DNA of 64,000 nucleotides from Metellina segmentata (GCA_947359465.1 OX375874.1:96419172-96483171), one strand, 5' to 3'; positions 12,393 through 23,979 are shown, counted from the stretch's first letter. Notes: generated by a model from the letters alone, not told the origin. Program-made: numbers and translations.

Positions 12393-12572
12393 CGGTATTG
12401 ATTTTTTAGCGAATGTTTATGGACGATGAAGGCAGAAAATAATTTTGGAGAGTGCCCAAAGTTATAAACTAAGAATTGATGCCAAATGAATATTTGGATC
12501 TCATCACATTACAGAATTCACCTTAGAATGGTTGTTTTAAAGCGAAATGTACAAGAAATAAGTAAATAAGTA

Positions 12573-12948
12573 CAGTGAAACTTCGATTAACCGTCAGTCC
12601 GTTATTAAAAGTTAATTAATTAAATATAAAAAAAGTTATAAGTACGTACACACAGAAAATGACAGACTATTTTAAAATTTGCATATGTATGAACGTATAC
12701 AGCGTAAGTTCATGTACCAATATACTATACTATACTGTACTTAATGTAAATTGTATATTGTTTTTTTCTGTAAAATAAATTACATGCATGTAGATAGTGT
12801 ATTTCCAGTTCGTAAGCGTGCATTTCTTTAATCATTCGTTCATATACAATAGATGAGGATGGGTTGTTGTTTAAGGTTTTTCTGTTATCCGTCTATTTGA
12901 TTAACCGTCATAGTCCAAGTCGGCGATCGGTTAATCGAAGTTTCACTG
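12573..12948. mobile_element. pogo/Tigger-type MITE, copy 1
   Basis: A 376-bp element bounded by inverted repeats CAGTGAAACTTCGATTAACC and its complement, with TA on both sides (12571-12572, 12949-12950). This terminus style is typical of pogo/Tigger elements. No transposase frame is present. The interior matches the copy at 23.5 kb in opposite orientation. Confidence 0.8.
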
Positions 12949-13071
12949 TATTCGAATTATGTTTCCCTAATTTCACTTTTGGAGCGTTGATGTGTTGTGA
13001 ATGCAAGGTCAACGAAGAAAAGCAAATTTCCTACTTTCATTATACGTTCTTGCGTCACAAACCAATGTAGT

Positions 13072-13382
13072 CCGGCTCCCGCGAGAAGGCAGTCTAGTCA
13101 AATGGTTTTGGAAGAGTCCATTCACGAAACAAGGTGATAGTTTGGAGCGTAAGCAAAGCACACACACATCTAAAACCGACGACTTCTGATGTGGATTCTG
13201 TTTCTCATTTTATTGTTCGGTGCCGTAAACGATAGTAGCAATGACAATTTGGCGGGGGGTAACCACCCATTATGATCCCCATTCATAATTTTGCGTATGG
13301 CACCCCTCTTTATGACCTTTCATACCTATTCAAAAATCGACTGACCCAAGTTCGACTGCCTTCTCATTGAACCCGCAGTATA
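13072..13382. repeat. MITE-like repeat with GAGAAGGCAGTC ends, copy 1
   Basis: The left end has CGCGAGAAGGCAGTCTAGTC and the right end the inverse, GACTGCCTTCTC followed by GAACCCGCAG. The inner block GTTCGGTGCCGTAAACGATA and GCAATGACAATTT recurs at 17.85 kb. No coding potential is seen, and the superfamily is not clear from the ends. Confidence 0.45.
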
Positions 13383-13435
13383 TCCCTAAAAAAAACTTTC
13401 ACATTTATTGGTTTAGGGTTAATTTAATAAATTGT

Positions 13436-13881
13436 TGTGGTCTCGTCGCCCCAAAACGGTAGCGTGGAAACTGTACGAATTTTATACACAGGGAGAAGAC
13501 AACCAACATCTAAGATTATTAAGTTCGTTTTATTCCAAGAACATTGTAAAAATATGCAGTATTTAAATCATAACATATACAATATTACTCTAATACATAA
13601 AAGTATGCATTCTCCCAGTCCAGCACGGTGAATCAGCCTCACCCGAGCCTTCTGGCCCTCTTTAACCGTCGACTTCGCAGACCAAAAATAGCCATTTGTA
13701 AAAGTCAACCAATCGGAGATCATCTGGACGAATACCGCCTGTTCTTAAGTCGTAAAACGCGTGACGAAAGAACAGTAGCTGGCGCCAAATACTAACCAAT
13801 CAGAATATATTCGGCATTCCGATGACACCATGGAGTAGACACCTGCCCTGCAAGTGACCCTTCCCAAAGGTCAAACACAAT
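13436..13881 (+). repeat. Solo-LTR-like repeat, copy 1
   Basis: The repeat starts TGTGGTCTCGTCGCC and ends GGTCAAACACA, giving TG...CA ends as in LTRs. It aligns along its whole length with 27779-28254 on the other strand, including TTCCAAGAACATTGTAA, CAGTCCAGCACGGTGAA, TAACCGTCG, AGTCAACCAATCGG and GGCATTCCGATGACACCAT. No internal retroviral-type coding sequence flanks it. I found no convincing target duplication, so the LTR label rests on ends and length only. Confidence 0.5.
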
Positions 13882-14634
13882 AGAGTTTCTCACTATGCCA
13901 CATCGTCAATAAAATAAATTTCTATTAATTTATTTGAAGAACATGATGCGTAGGTCAAAAAATTCATAGGATATTTCTAAAGCTTATCTTCCAACTTGTA
14001 TGGCTTCGTTGTACAATGTATGGTTTTAGGCTGAATTATATTATTATTCGGGCGCATGGTAGGAATGTGCTTTTTTTGGCGAAATTTAAAAATGAATCTT
14101 AAATTTTGTTGCCAAAACCAAATATGCAGAGTGAATCGATCTCTCTTGGCAGATATTTTTATCAGAAAGGGCCCAAGGTTCTAGGGACCTGACCTTGGAT
14201 TCTAATGTTTTTAGGGTTGAGGCCTGTGGTTCTTCTCTATAACATGAGGGATTAATATTACAGATATACTGATGATATATAATTATTCATATAAATAAAA
14301 TAGAGTTCCGAAACCCTTTTATATGAAGAAAAAGTGTTGTACTTTTCAATAATATTTCTAAGTTCCTACATCCCAATCTTTACTAACGCAATGATACACT
14401 CAATAGGTCACTACATTCCCATCAATATACTTTTTGCAGATTTTAAAACTTATTTATGTAAAATAACATGCATTGTGTCACAGGCTATTTCCTTTTCACA
14501 CAATATCATTATTAAACTTCAATGAAAAAAAAGAAAATTTGAAGCTTAATTTCAGCATCCCTTGAGTCCAAGATTTATAAAATGTTATCGTGGTAGATAT
14601 GCAAAGGGAAATCTGTACTTAAAATATTTAATTA
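13882..14634. other. AT-rich stretch, no gene seen
   Basis: No open frame with recognisable content, no repeat ends and no RNA gene are apparent. Confidence 0.35.
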
Positions 14635-14635
14635 A

Positions 14636-14922
14636 AAGGGGATCCGCCCCCTGATCGCTTACGCTCGGCAACAGACCACATGAGTGGAATCAGACCATGT
14701 AAATGGGATGACCATTGACCATATATGCGGAACAATACTACACTATTTAATTATGGCACGATTATATTCACCTATCACAATATAGTGCTCATAAACATAT
14801 TTGCAAACAATATATATCACTAGGGGGCCGCCCCCTGCTCGCTAACGCTCGCCAACCCCCAGAGGATTGCTTCGCAATCCTCATTGGTTCGCTGCGCGAA
14901 CCTATGCTTGCTTCGCTCGCAT
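14636..14922. repeat. Cluster of GC-rich stem-loops with three-base loops
   Basis: Two related GC-rich blocks lie 185 bp apart: GGGGATCCGCCCCCTGATCG at 14640 and GGGGGCCGCCCCCTGCTCGC at 14823, each followed by a CGCTnACGCTCG motif. After the second come consecutive perfect hairpins: AGGGGG-CCG-CCCCCT (14822-14836), GAGGATTGC-TTC-GCAATCCTC (14862-14882) and GGTTCGC-TGC-GCGAACC (14886-14902). A weaker one spans 14904-14922. The flanks and spacer are AT-rich. I do not recognise the family. Confidence 0.75.
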
Positions 14923-15478
14923 CAATGAAGACATGTGTCCTAGCAGAAGGAATTGTTTACAAAATATGATATTCCAAAAAAATATTTTTCAAATCGAAAT
15001 TTATGCTGTTTTTCAGAAAAGATATTTCAGTACATCTGAAATCAGAATTCAAATGGAAACTTTGAGCAAATTTTGACTCGAAATGTGAGCGTTGATTTGG
15101 AAAGTGAAAACCCAGCATGTTGGTTGTGTGTACATTTACCCAGCACTCGAGCCACCCACGCTTTTTCATTGAGTTTGTTGTCGAAAGTTGTAATGCAAGC
15201 GTCTTGTTGAACTATAATAGTTTACCCCGAAACGAACCTTTTTTTTAAATGACCCTGAAAAGATCCTCCGTTTTCTTTGATTTCTAATATTTACTGCAAC
15301 AGCTCGACTAAAATTCATTTTTTTTTCAATAAAATTTCATCTGATAACGCTATAAATTCAATTGAAGCTCGAGGCTTTGGGATAAACAAAGAATCGTACA
15401 ATGTTGCCAAAACGCGAAAACAAATAACGTCTTTTTTGCGTGCCACGTAAGAGAATTATATATATATAGATAAACATG
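14923..15478. other. AT-rich stretch, no gene seen
   Basis: Nothing beyond short chance frames is seen. The boundary with the upstream hairpin cluster is sharp in composition. Confidence 0.35.
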
Positions 15479-15488
15479 TTTGCAAACA

Positions 15489-15702
15489 GCCGACCAACCG
15501 CTCTAGTGGTTAAGGTGTTGGCCTCTGGATCGGAAGGTTCCTGGTTCGAATCCGGAGTCAGGGCATGGATGTAATTGTGCTGTCCTTAGTTAGAGGTAGT
15601 GATGGTCGCCCATTGGGTGCCCCTTCACAAATGACCATCGCTTCCCGGCCTTGCAGTGGCCTATAATTAACAATCGAGTGCCCGCCGTAATTAAAAAAAA
15701 TA
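15489..15702 (+). mobile_element. SINE-A, full copy with 10-bp target duplication
   Basis: A tRNA-derived head starts GCCGACCAACCGCTCTAGTG, with box A around TAGTGGTTAAGG and box B GGTTCGAATCC. A family-specific body follows (TGTGCTGTCCTTAGTTAG, GATGGTCGCCCATTGGGTG, AACAATCGAGTGCCCGCCG), then a short A tail. Exact copies of TTTGCAAACA flank it (15479-15488, 15703-15712). The head is shared with SINE-B but the body is not. It should be Pol III transcribed and mobilised by a LINE. Confidence 0.85.
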
Positions 15703-15712
15703 TTTGCAAACA

Positions 15713-16230
15713 GGGAGAAATAACTCCAACCAATAAACATACATATGTCCACCTGTTGTGCTTGGAAGAGAATTGAGGGGGTTGGATAACGCCGACGATG
15801 ATTCAACGCAAAAGAGAAAAGGGGAAAGGTGTAAATTCAAGTCCTCTTAAAGGTCGCAAAGACTTTATCTTCTGGTCATTCCCTGTGTTGCTCACCGCCT
15901 CAAGAAATGTTACAACAATTACTATTAAAAAAAACCTCATAGAAAAGATTTAAAATACCGACCCTATAACCGATAAACAGGAAAATAAAATTATATAAGC
16001 GGTGCGTTTTAACACATGTTCCCTATTAAGTTAGACGGGACTCTTTAGAAAACTGACCTCATAAGCGGGGTGACCTTATAAGAGGGTGACCATATAGCCG
16101 GTACTGACTGTATATTGATTAAATATCATTTTTAGTAAATAAAATAATTTTTATTTCAGTTTTTGTCATAAAAAACGGGACGAGCTTTTGCAAAAACCCA
16201 ATATAAAGATGTAAAAATACAAAAATCAAG
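15713..16230. other. No recognisable feature
   Basis: AT-rich sequence with no gene, repeat end or RNA gene that I can identify. Confidence 0.35.
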
Positions 16231-16840
16231 ACTCCCCGGGCCCTGATGTCTATGGATATACCAAGGCTATAAAAGTGAGATCTCAGCATATTGAGTCGGA
16301 ATCTCTTGGAGAATGGGGGAACGGTCCCTCCAAAGGGTGTTATCCCCCGCAGATGCGTCGGACACTCGATCGAGTGGTGGCACCCAGACGTACAGCCGGT
16401 GCTCTGATGTGTGTGCTTTTCCAAAGTTTGATTTTCCAACTGATGTAAATCGGAAATCGCGCCCGCGGCACGTTGCTCCTGCAGGCGCCCGATACCCGTT
16501 CCCCCGAAAGAAATTGCCTGAAAGTATTTCCACGTTTCTCGCATTTCTTTTGTCGGGGATATAAAACGGAGCACCAGCGATAAATCATCCATTTCCTTTT
16601 CCAACATTTCGGTTTTCCAGAATCGCAAAGAAATTCCCATTTTCGCATTTTAATACTGCATCCATGCGTCGGTGCTTCCGCGTGTTTCCCGTACAGGAGG
16701 GCAGGTGATGAATTGCGACGAGTGAACACTTACTATTTTGGATCGTGATTTGTGCGGGGGCGATTTGTCTGCACAGTGCGCCTGTCTCTCGTGCCCCCAT
16801 CGGGATGGGATGTTGTGCTTTTGGTCAAATAGGGTTTTGT
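16231..16840. other. CpG-rich, non-repetitive block
   Basis: The block is distinctly GC- and CpG-rich against AT-rich surroundings (for example CGCGCCCGCGGCACGTTG at about 16458). It stays open in several frames on both strands, including a minus-strand frame of 173 codons (16119-16640) with no recognisable domain. Open frames on both strands are expected from composition alone. I see no match to other repeats here. A promoter, enhancer or 5' exon of a host gene are possible readings. Confidence 0.35.
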
Positions 16841-17204
16841 ATTCGTGTGTCTCGTTCGGATCTTTTGTTGCAGTTCAGAAACGCCCACAGCTTTGATTGA
16901 GTCTGTTGACATACTTGCCAACTGTTACCGGCTGTCAATAGTGTGCGCTTATAGTCCGAATTCGGACAATGCGTCCTGTGGTTTCTGTTTCGGCGTAGTT
17001 ACAAAGACGATTGCTATACCCGCATACCGTGATTCTTTCAATGTGAAATGTTTCATCTGTTATTCATGCGCAATTTTCAGGCGCAAACAAAAACAGTCCC
17101 AGATGGTCTGAAGATTCACTTCTGCTGTCGCAATTAGAGGTTACCTTAAAATATAGTTAATCGGAGTTTTAGTCTAGATAGTATGGTTCTTTATCTTCAC
17201 CTTA

Positions 17205-17390
17205 AATCTGTCGTATCCGAAATTCCTCACGTCGGGTTGATGTGGAAGTTTGGAGAGGGGTGCTTGCTCAGGTATTGCCTCGTCATCTGACCATGGTTCA
17301 AAATTACCTGGTGTTGTCCTCGGATCTTTGGGTTTGATTCCGGAACGTCGTCAATAGCCCTTGCGTTGTTCTAGTACGACGTTAATTAAA
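17205..17390 (+). mobile_element. SINE-B copy, head lost
   Basis: Reads AATTCCTCACGTCGGGTTGA, GTGGAAGTTTGGAGAGG, CTCGTCATCTGACCATGG, GTTGTCCTCGGATCTTT, AATAGCCCTTGCGTTG and TAGTACGACGTTAATTAA, followed by an A-rich tail. This is the SINE-B body without its tRNA-like head. Confidence 0.7.
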
Positions 17391-17719
17391 AATTAAAAAA
17401 AAAAAGCCATCGTTTTGGTGACGTAAGGTGTTTAATCTAATTAGTGTTGACCAATCAATTGTCATGTGTCAAATCGGAATTTATTTTTTGGAATTAATTG
17501 GTGAAGGTGCTGAAATCGAATGAGGAATACTAGCCAACTGAAGTCACGAACAGGAAACGCGTATTGCCGCAGAAGCATTACCATCACCTCTAGCTTAACA
17601 GAAAATTCTTTATCATTAATCAAAAAATTATTGTTCAATTTTCTTGTTAATTGTAATATAAAGTTGAAAGCAGATGACACTAGTGTTAGGAGTTAAACCT
17701 GCTTGTTGTATAGTACGAC

Positions 17720-18005
17720 TCTTGTGCGAGTCGGCAGTCGAATAGTACGAATTTGAACGTCCATTAGTTAAATTAGGGGGACTGGTGGCAATGTAAACAA
17801 ATCGCTTTCACAATTTGCGTCTTTAACTCGAATTCTGGTTCTACCTTTAACGTTCGGTACCGAAAGCGACAGAAATGACAACATTTTATACGGGGGAAAA
17901 CATTTATTATTTTGAGTAAGACAACCTTTTAACTAGGTTTCACACCTTTCCAAAAACAGACTTACCCAAGGTCGATTGCCTTCTCGTCGGAACCGCACAA
18001 TGCAT
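17720..18005. repeat. MITE-like repeat with GAGAAGGCAGTC-like ends, copy 2
   Basis: The right end ACCCAAGGTCGATTGCCTTC and interior blocks GTTCGGTACCGAAAGCGA and GAAATGACAACATTTT match the repeat at 13.07-13.38 kb. The left end GCGAGTCGGCAGTCGAATAG is the diverged inverted partner. It is non-coding. Confidence 0.4.
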
Positions 18006-20100
18006 ATTCCATATATTTTTTTAACAGGAAGTGAAATCCTCGTTTTCCGATGATTTCTTTACACTGAAAATCCCTCTCATAGTTTTTAATTATGAGATTT
18101 TAAAAGTATTTTTGAGTTTTTTTTAACTTAGTTATAACAGTGGGTTTAAAGTTTTTATATACTGTGGAATGTACTATGGAAAACGTGTGTAAATACTATA
18201 ATTGAAATGCTATTTTTATTTGTGAGTCTCCCCGAGTGATTCTTTATACATGAAAAGCATTATAATAGTACTTTTTATTGATGTGGGGGGAAGTTATGCA
18301 CATTTCATGTATGATGTATGGTAAATATGTTGGTATTTATGTACCTAGGTATTGTGTTTTAAGTTCTGTTTTATTGTAATAGGGCTATTTGTGATAGTAC
18401 CATTGTTTCTCTAGACACAACATTTAAACTTCAGCTCAATTATCTTCTAATTCAAGCGGATTTTATCGACCTTAAGATGGGAAATGTGACTTCTAAAGTT
18501 AAAAATGTTACATTCTTACACTCGTGCTGTCCAGTCATATGAAACCATACCCGACCATTTGAAGATATAATACATATCTTTTATTCAATAAACCTAAATT
18601 TGCTGGAGGACATATTCTTTGTATGTTGTCTCCACGAGAACCCTGTCTAGTCATTGTGTATTTATATTCTTTGGGTCTTTTCTTCTAGTATTTTCTTTAT
18701 CTGCATGCTTGAGGCGGTTATGGTCGATAGCTGAAATTTTTCTGCACATAAGCATTGGGAGAAGAAAACTCAACGCTAGGTACTTCTTCCAGATATAGTT
18801 CTGAAAAAGTCAAACTTATTTTTCCAAAAGATTTCAAGTATCGATGCTACTTTAAACATCTTTCGAAAGGGAACTTGCGTTTTGCTTTAAACTTCTTTTT
18901 TAGAACAATGCTTTTGTCGAGTGTGCATATTTCTTTTGACCCATTGAGAGCATCTTGTGCTTTTTATTTCTTTGATATTTGTCCCAAAAAGAATTTTTTT
19001 TTAATTTTAATTTTTTTTTTTATGGAGGATGCTTGAAATAAGAAGAGTTTATGCATACGAATGTATAAATGATAAGTATAGTGAATGATCAAGAACCACG
19101 TTTGTAACGAACGTATTTGCATTTCAACCAGTTATGAGAAACAAAACTTGATTGCATTGAGTTATTTTTATGGCATACTTATGGAAAAGTTTTATAAATA
19201 AATAGTTGACAAAAAACACTGTTGGGGATTTCGCAACCTGATATTACGAACCATCGACCTTCTAATGAAAAAGAAGGAGCCACTGATGTAAGATCTCTGA
19301 AGGGTAAATCACGTGGACTGACGAATAGACACAGCCGATTGACTGTCGAATCGCAGACTAGTGTTTTTGGATCACAGTGTCTTCAGTTAACGAATCAGTT
19401 TAACGAATGAATAATTAGTTTAACATGTGACAGATAGTCTAACTCAGCAACTGGAAGAAACAACATGAAGCTGCGAGCATGAGCTATTTCATTTTGAGGT
19501 CTATGATATGAACTGTATTTTCCTGCCAAGCTAAATAGTGCTTACTAATAAACTAATAATAACTCTCCAGTAAAACTAAATGACTGTAGTGTTTTTGCTG
19601 CGATACTTGTTTCCTGTACGTTTTCTGAACGTGATATGATTTGATTTTTTAATACTCAACACTTCGCCAATAAAAATTCCATAGCACGAATTCCGAATTG
19701 ATATGTGGTAGTTGATTGGCCAAAGCTAGTTACATTAAACGCCAAACGGCGATAAACTATATTTTAAGGTAACCCCGATATGTATCACGTGAGAGCATTT
19801 GAACAACAGACATAAAATCTTTGCTGCCAGATCGGCTGGTTTGTTTTCACTGAACACCCATCTCTTAGTCGACATCCATTTTATTTATCCAAAACTCAGG
19901 AAATAGAATCGTTAAGATGGAAAGGGGACTGTTGACATGGGGCTTAAATGGTTCCGGCCAAAAATTAGCTTAGACTCTCCTTACTTCATAATATAGTATC
20001 TTTGTTTTCATAGTAAAAGTGTGAGCATTACGGGTTATAGGTATTGCTCACTTGCGTCGATACTTTATACAACACAAGGTCCTGTTCAATTTTGGAATGG
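18006..20100. other. AT-rich stretch, no gene seen
   Basis: No repeats with clear ends and no coding sequence are recognised. A short minor open frame at 18755-19036 is Phe-rich and driven by T-runs, so it is not a gene candidate. Confidence 0.35.
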
Positions 20101-20108
20101 ATGTAGAA

Positions 20109-21032
20109 CAGGGTTCCCATGGTCCTTGAATTTAATTTTCCTTACCCTTGAAAATTACAGAATTTGGTAAAAAGTCCTTGAAAGTTCTTGATTTTTTAAA
20201 AACTAGTACATAGTTGTGTAATTTCGTCTTGATTGGAACTTGTCCAGACTAGTTTTCCTCCACAGCAGGTGCGTCATTCTGTATGAAACAGGTGTTTTGC
20301 GCTTTGACACTATGTGATATACCAATAAAGCTACATCTAGATCGTCCATTTGCCACAGTATTCTGTCCGTCTAAGTTGACACCTCTGGTCTCCGTTAAGA
20401 CGGCCACATCATGGCGTATCACGGCCGCTAGATAACGGCACCGTTTTTTTTTTTTTTAAGATAACCATAGCTTTTGCAGTCAGGACGTCACTGGAAACCT
20501 GGTACGCATCCAAAGAAATGAAGCCAAATTCTTATTGCAAAAATATAAAACTTGCAATTTAAAAATAAAATTTTTAAGAAAATCACATTTCATCTTTATG
20601 TTGTGAAATTTTCTGCAGATTTCAAATCCTTTCAAATTTTTACTCTATCTTTAACGATCGCAAAGATAGAAACTTAGACCAGAGAATTAAAAAGCCCTAA
20701 CACCAGTCAAAACTTGATTTGTTTGTTTCTCAAACAAAGTAAACCACGATAGTCGTCTGTTGCAGTGGACGACAGCAAAATGGAGATTGTGTCGTGTAGA
20801 TCGAACCATGTGTGTGCACGCTCCCATACTCTTTCTTCTTCGTGCCACCAAAAGAATTTATCGTACTATGTTTTATCACATGACCGAAATCGATATGTGT
20901 GCAAGTAGCCTGATAGTTAGTATTGAGATGAGTGACAAAAAAATCACAGGTTCTGTGAGAAAAGAAAATCCAAATTATAACCACAATTGATGACAACCTT
21001 TCTTTTTTTCTCTCAGTAGTTATAAAAAAAAT

Positions 21033-21069
<37 letters not shown>

Positions 21070-21199
21070 TCTTTTTAATTGACAACTTTTGTGTATGCCT
21101 TGTTTTAGGTCGTTATAAAAAATTTAGATCCTTGAAAAATAGTTTTTTTAGTTTTGAAAAGTCCTTGACTTTTTTTTTTTGGATAAAGGTGTGGGAACC
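20109..21199. mobile_element. hAT-type non-autonomous element with 8-bp duplication
   Basis: The left end is CAGGGTTCCCATGGTCCTTG and the right end AAAGGTGTGGGAACC, inverted partners except that the last CTG of the right end is missing. ATGTAGAA flanks both sides (20101-20108, 21200-21207), the 8-bp duplication expected for hAT. Subterminal AGTCCTTGAAA-type repeats occur in both orientations. No transposase domain is recognised in its 1091 bp. It contains a 28-base T run and blocks also found at 43.2 kb. Confidence 0.75.
21034..21061. repeat. Poly-T run
   Basis: An uninterrupted run of about 28 T residues inside the hAT-type element. Confidence 0.95.
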
Positions 21200-21207
21200 A
21201 TGTAGAA

Positions 21208-22375
21208 ATAAATAATTCTGTGGTCATACGTTGAACCTAATTTCCTTGTTGCTTCGGAATGAATTAATGTTCCACTGTTGTGATTTATATAGAAAAACTC
21301 GGGACAAGTTTGAGGGATGTCCTATTATGATTCTAAAAGTGACAAGCCCTAGAATGTACTGCTTTTATATATTTCTTCCCAATTCAATTTATATTATTTC
21401 TAGATAACCATGACTAATCACCTTCTTTAACACGTTAACTACGATAGTTTCGAGTGAACGTACCTGAGACGAAACGTGTATCCAACCAAGGAAAAATTGC
21501 GATTTTTATGGGTGATAAGGGCTGAAATTTATCAAAAGAAATGTAGGGGATAAGAACTTTACATTGTTTACAGCCTATACCACCCACAGAAAGAACAAGC
21601 CCTCCCGACCATGATTGTATTGGATTTTGGGGTTTTATGGCACTAGGTCCAAAAGCGTACAAGCTACGCCACTAATAATGTAAACTCCTTGAATCATAAT
21701 ATTTTTGTCCTGTATGTCCAGATTCCAGCTTAGCGAGGAAAATTGTTTGTAAAGTTACGTTTGCCACCAATAAACATTTACACGTTAAAACGTATTTTCT
21801 TGTTTTATTTTGTGTTATTTTTGTGAACTGTTTCACTCGTACTTGGGGTAATTAATAAATTTGTAATAAACGTCGTACTAAAGCAGCACGACGGGCTATT
21901 GACGATGCGTACTTGGGGGCTCGAGTTAAGTATCAGTTTAGGAGATCATTCGTTGGCAGTCAACGTGTCAAATTTTCTCAACACCTGCTGTTAACTAATC
22001 CTCTGTGAGGTATATGCTATCCACACGTAAACGTTGGCCAATCGACCTCAGAGACATCAATTTAAAAATAATTAGCTATTGATAAACAATTTTGATAATG
22101 TTTAAGAAACTGAAGATGAAAATACTCATGTGGCATAAAAAAAAATCATGTGGCATTTGTCGCAACGCCAGTCAAGGGTTAAAATTATTGACTTTCATAT
22201 CTGCCTATTTGTTGGTAATATCTAATTGGTCGTGTTTTATTTCAAAAGCATTTGTCTCGTCATTATAAGCCCTTTTATTTTTATACATTGAACGCTCAAG
22301 TCATCCCTATTTTTGTTTTTTCTAAGTGCAAGTACTCGCCAATCGCAACGAAGCGGCCAGTATCAACTTTTTATA
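21208..22375. other. Mostly featureless AT-rich stretch
   Basis: Contains one SINE-B 3' end at about 21850 on the minus strand. A weak SINE-C-like tail on the minus strand lies near 21600-21650 (complement of TTTTATGGCACTAGGTCCAA). No gene is recognised. Confidence 0.35.
21850..21905 (-). repeat. SINE-B 3' end fragment
   Basis: On the plus strand it reads AACGTCGTACTAAAGCAGCA then CGACGGGCTATTGACGATG, the complement of the SINE-B terminus. Confidence 0.6.
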
Positions 22376-22384
22376 ATTCGTTCC

Positions 22385-22640
22385 AAATTGTATCATTAAT
22401 AACGTCGCAATGAAGCAACACAACGGGTGATAGTCCGGGATCAATCCCGACGGGAAGGAATCGAGGACAACACCACGTAATTTTGGACCACGGTCAGATG
22501 ACGTGGTCACCTGACCTGAGCTGGCACCCCACTCTCCAAACTTCCAAACCACGTCAACGTGAGGACATTTGGGGCCCCGACAGGTTTATCATGCACCAGC
22601 CTTCTTTGTAGAAGACGGTTTTTGGTTGTGAGTTCGAATC
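22385..22640 (-). mobile_element. SINE-D-like copy
   Basis: The complement follows the shared SINE body: CACGTTGACGTGGTTTGGAA, GTTTGGAGAGTGGGGTGCCA, CATCTGACCGTGGTC, TTCCCGTCGGGATTGATCCC and CGTTGTGTTGCTTCATTG. The plus-strand side past 22610 has ACGGTTTTTGGTTG, the complement of the SINE-D head block. It then runs into a different plus-strand SINE fragment. Confidence 0.65.
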
Positions 22641-22720
22641 CAACCAAAGACCGTGTTATGTTTGGCACGCCTTTGACCAAATATGGCCCTGACGCCATCA
22701 AACTGTTATACCCAAACACG
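22628..22720 (+). repeat. SINE-C-like fragment joined to SINE-D
   Basis: Contains a box B-like GAGTTCGAATCCAACCAAAG and then TTTGACCAAATATGGCCCTG with ACGCCATCAAAC, the SINE-C tail pattern. It directly adjoins the inverted SINE-D-like copy. Confidence 0.4.
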
Positions 22721-22809
22721 GTAGTCGCTCCGGAACAAGAAGACCGATTTCAGACTGCCACTTCGGTTAGTTGCTCGATTGACTGCACGCTCATTGGTGG
22801 TTAGAGGTC

Positions 22810-23490
22810 ACGAGTGGACGCAGTATAGGAAGTGAGGATTTTGCGCCGTTTTGGGTTGACTGAGGCGCGTGTTGTTTGGGCATAAGAAAACCCCAAAAAA
22901 CAACTAATAATTTTTCAAAGAAACGGTACTCACGAAATCAATTTTTTTGGGGCATTTTCAAACTGGCAGTTGATTTCGACTTACGTCCCTTTCTGGTGGG
23001 ACAGAATCCGCTGACGTATCGAAGATTCCAATTAACGAACATGCGAATTTCGTTTTGAGAACTAGCCCATTTCTCATCACTTGCGTTAATGGGAGTTCCC
23101 ATAGAACTAGATCCAGTGGGACACAAGAGTTTTGCTCCACTTTTTGTCGGTATCGTTACCGAAGCGTTTCATTTGGTTGTCTTGCTTATAGCTTGTTCTC
23201 TCGATGCTTAATTTGAAAGCTTCCTACCTCCAGAATGTACAAAGGGTCTCTGAGGCGATCACATTCCATCGGCGAAGCACCAGGACATTTAGAAGTGACC
23301 AAAAATCTGTAGATTTCTTAAAGTATCTTGATTTTCAGAATACGTATATATATATATTTTTTTTTTATCACACTTTAAATTGTAAATTTTGTCAATTAGT
23401 AGTGTATTGTAACAACAACCATCGTATTCGTAGAAAATACAGTTAACAGACTAATTTTTTTCCTGTTTTTGATGTTGCACTTATCTTGGA
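22810..23490. other. No recognisable gene
   Basis: A unique stretch of mixed composition with only short frames. A T/A-rich run lies at 23340-23370. Confidence 0.35.
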
Positions 23491-23493
23491 ATA

Positions 23494-23882
23494 CAGTGAA
23501 ACTTCGATTAACCGTTAGGGTCGGTACCGTGACCGTGACGGTTAATCGATTAGACGGATAACAAAAAAACCTGAAACAACAATCCATCCATTGCATATGA
23601 ACGAATGATAAATAAAATGCACGCTTACGAACTGGAAATGCACTGTACATACATGTATTCTATTTTACAGAAACATACAATATACAATTTACATGAAGTA
23701 CAGTATAGTACACATTGTTACATGAACTTACGCTATAGATTTACGTATATATTGAAATTTTAAAATAGTCTTGTCGTTTTCTTTTGTTTCTTCGATATTC
23801 TAATATTTATTTAAATACTTAATTAACTTCTAATAACGGACTGACGGTTAACAGAAACTGACGGTTAAGTGAAGTTTCACAG
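23494..23882. mobile_element. pogo/Tigger-type MITE, copy 2 (inverted)
   Basis: Left end CAGTGAAACTTCGATTAACC and right end GTGAAGTTTCACAG, flanked by TA (23492-23493, 23883-23884). The interior is the inverse of copy 1 at 12.57 kb, for example AAATGCACGCTTACGAACTG versus CAGTTCGTAAGCGTGCATTT. Near the right end a small duplication repeats GACTGACGGTTAA. Confidence 0.8.
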
Positions 23883-23979
23883 TATATTCCAAAAATGATA
23901 CGTTTTGGCTTTGACCGGCAAAGTATGCAAAGCAGGCGTTGTATTGAATGCCTGACGTTTTGGAACAAAATATGAGACG

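Noticed and set aside
15489..15560. Possible tRNA gene
   Set aside because: Box A and B are present, but the acceptor arms do not pair and the sequence recurs as the head of SINE-A and SINE-B.
16119..16640. 173-codon minus-strand frame in the CpG-rich block
   Set aside because: Multiple overlapping frames are open on both strands because of composition; the sequence has no domain and runs into AT-rich DNA.
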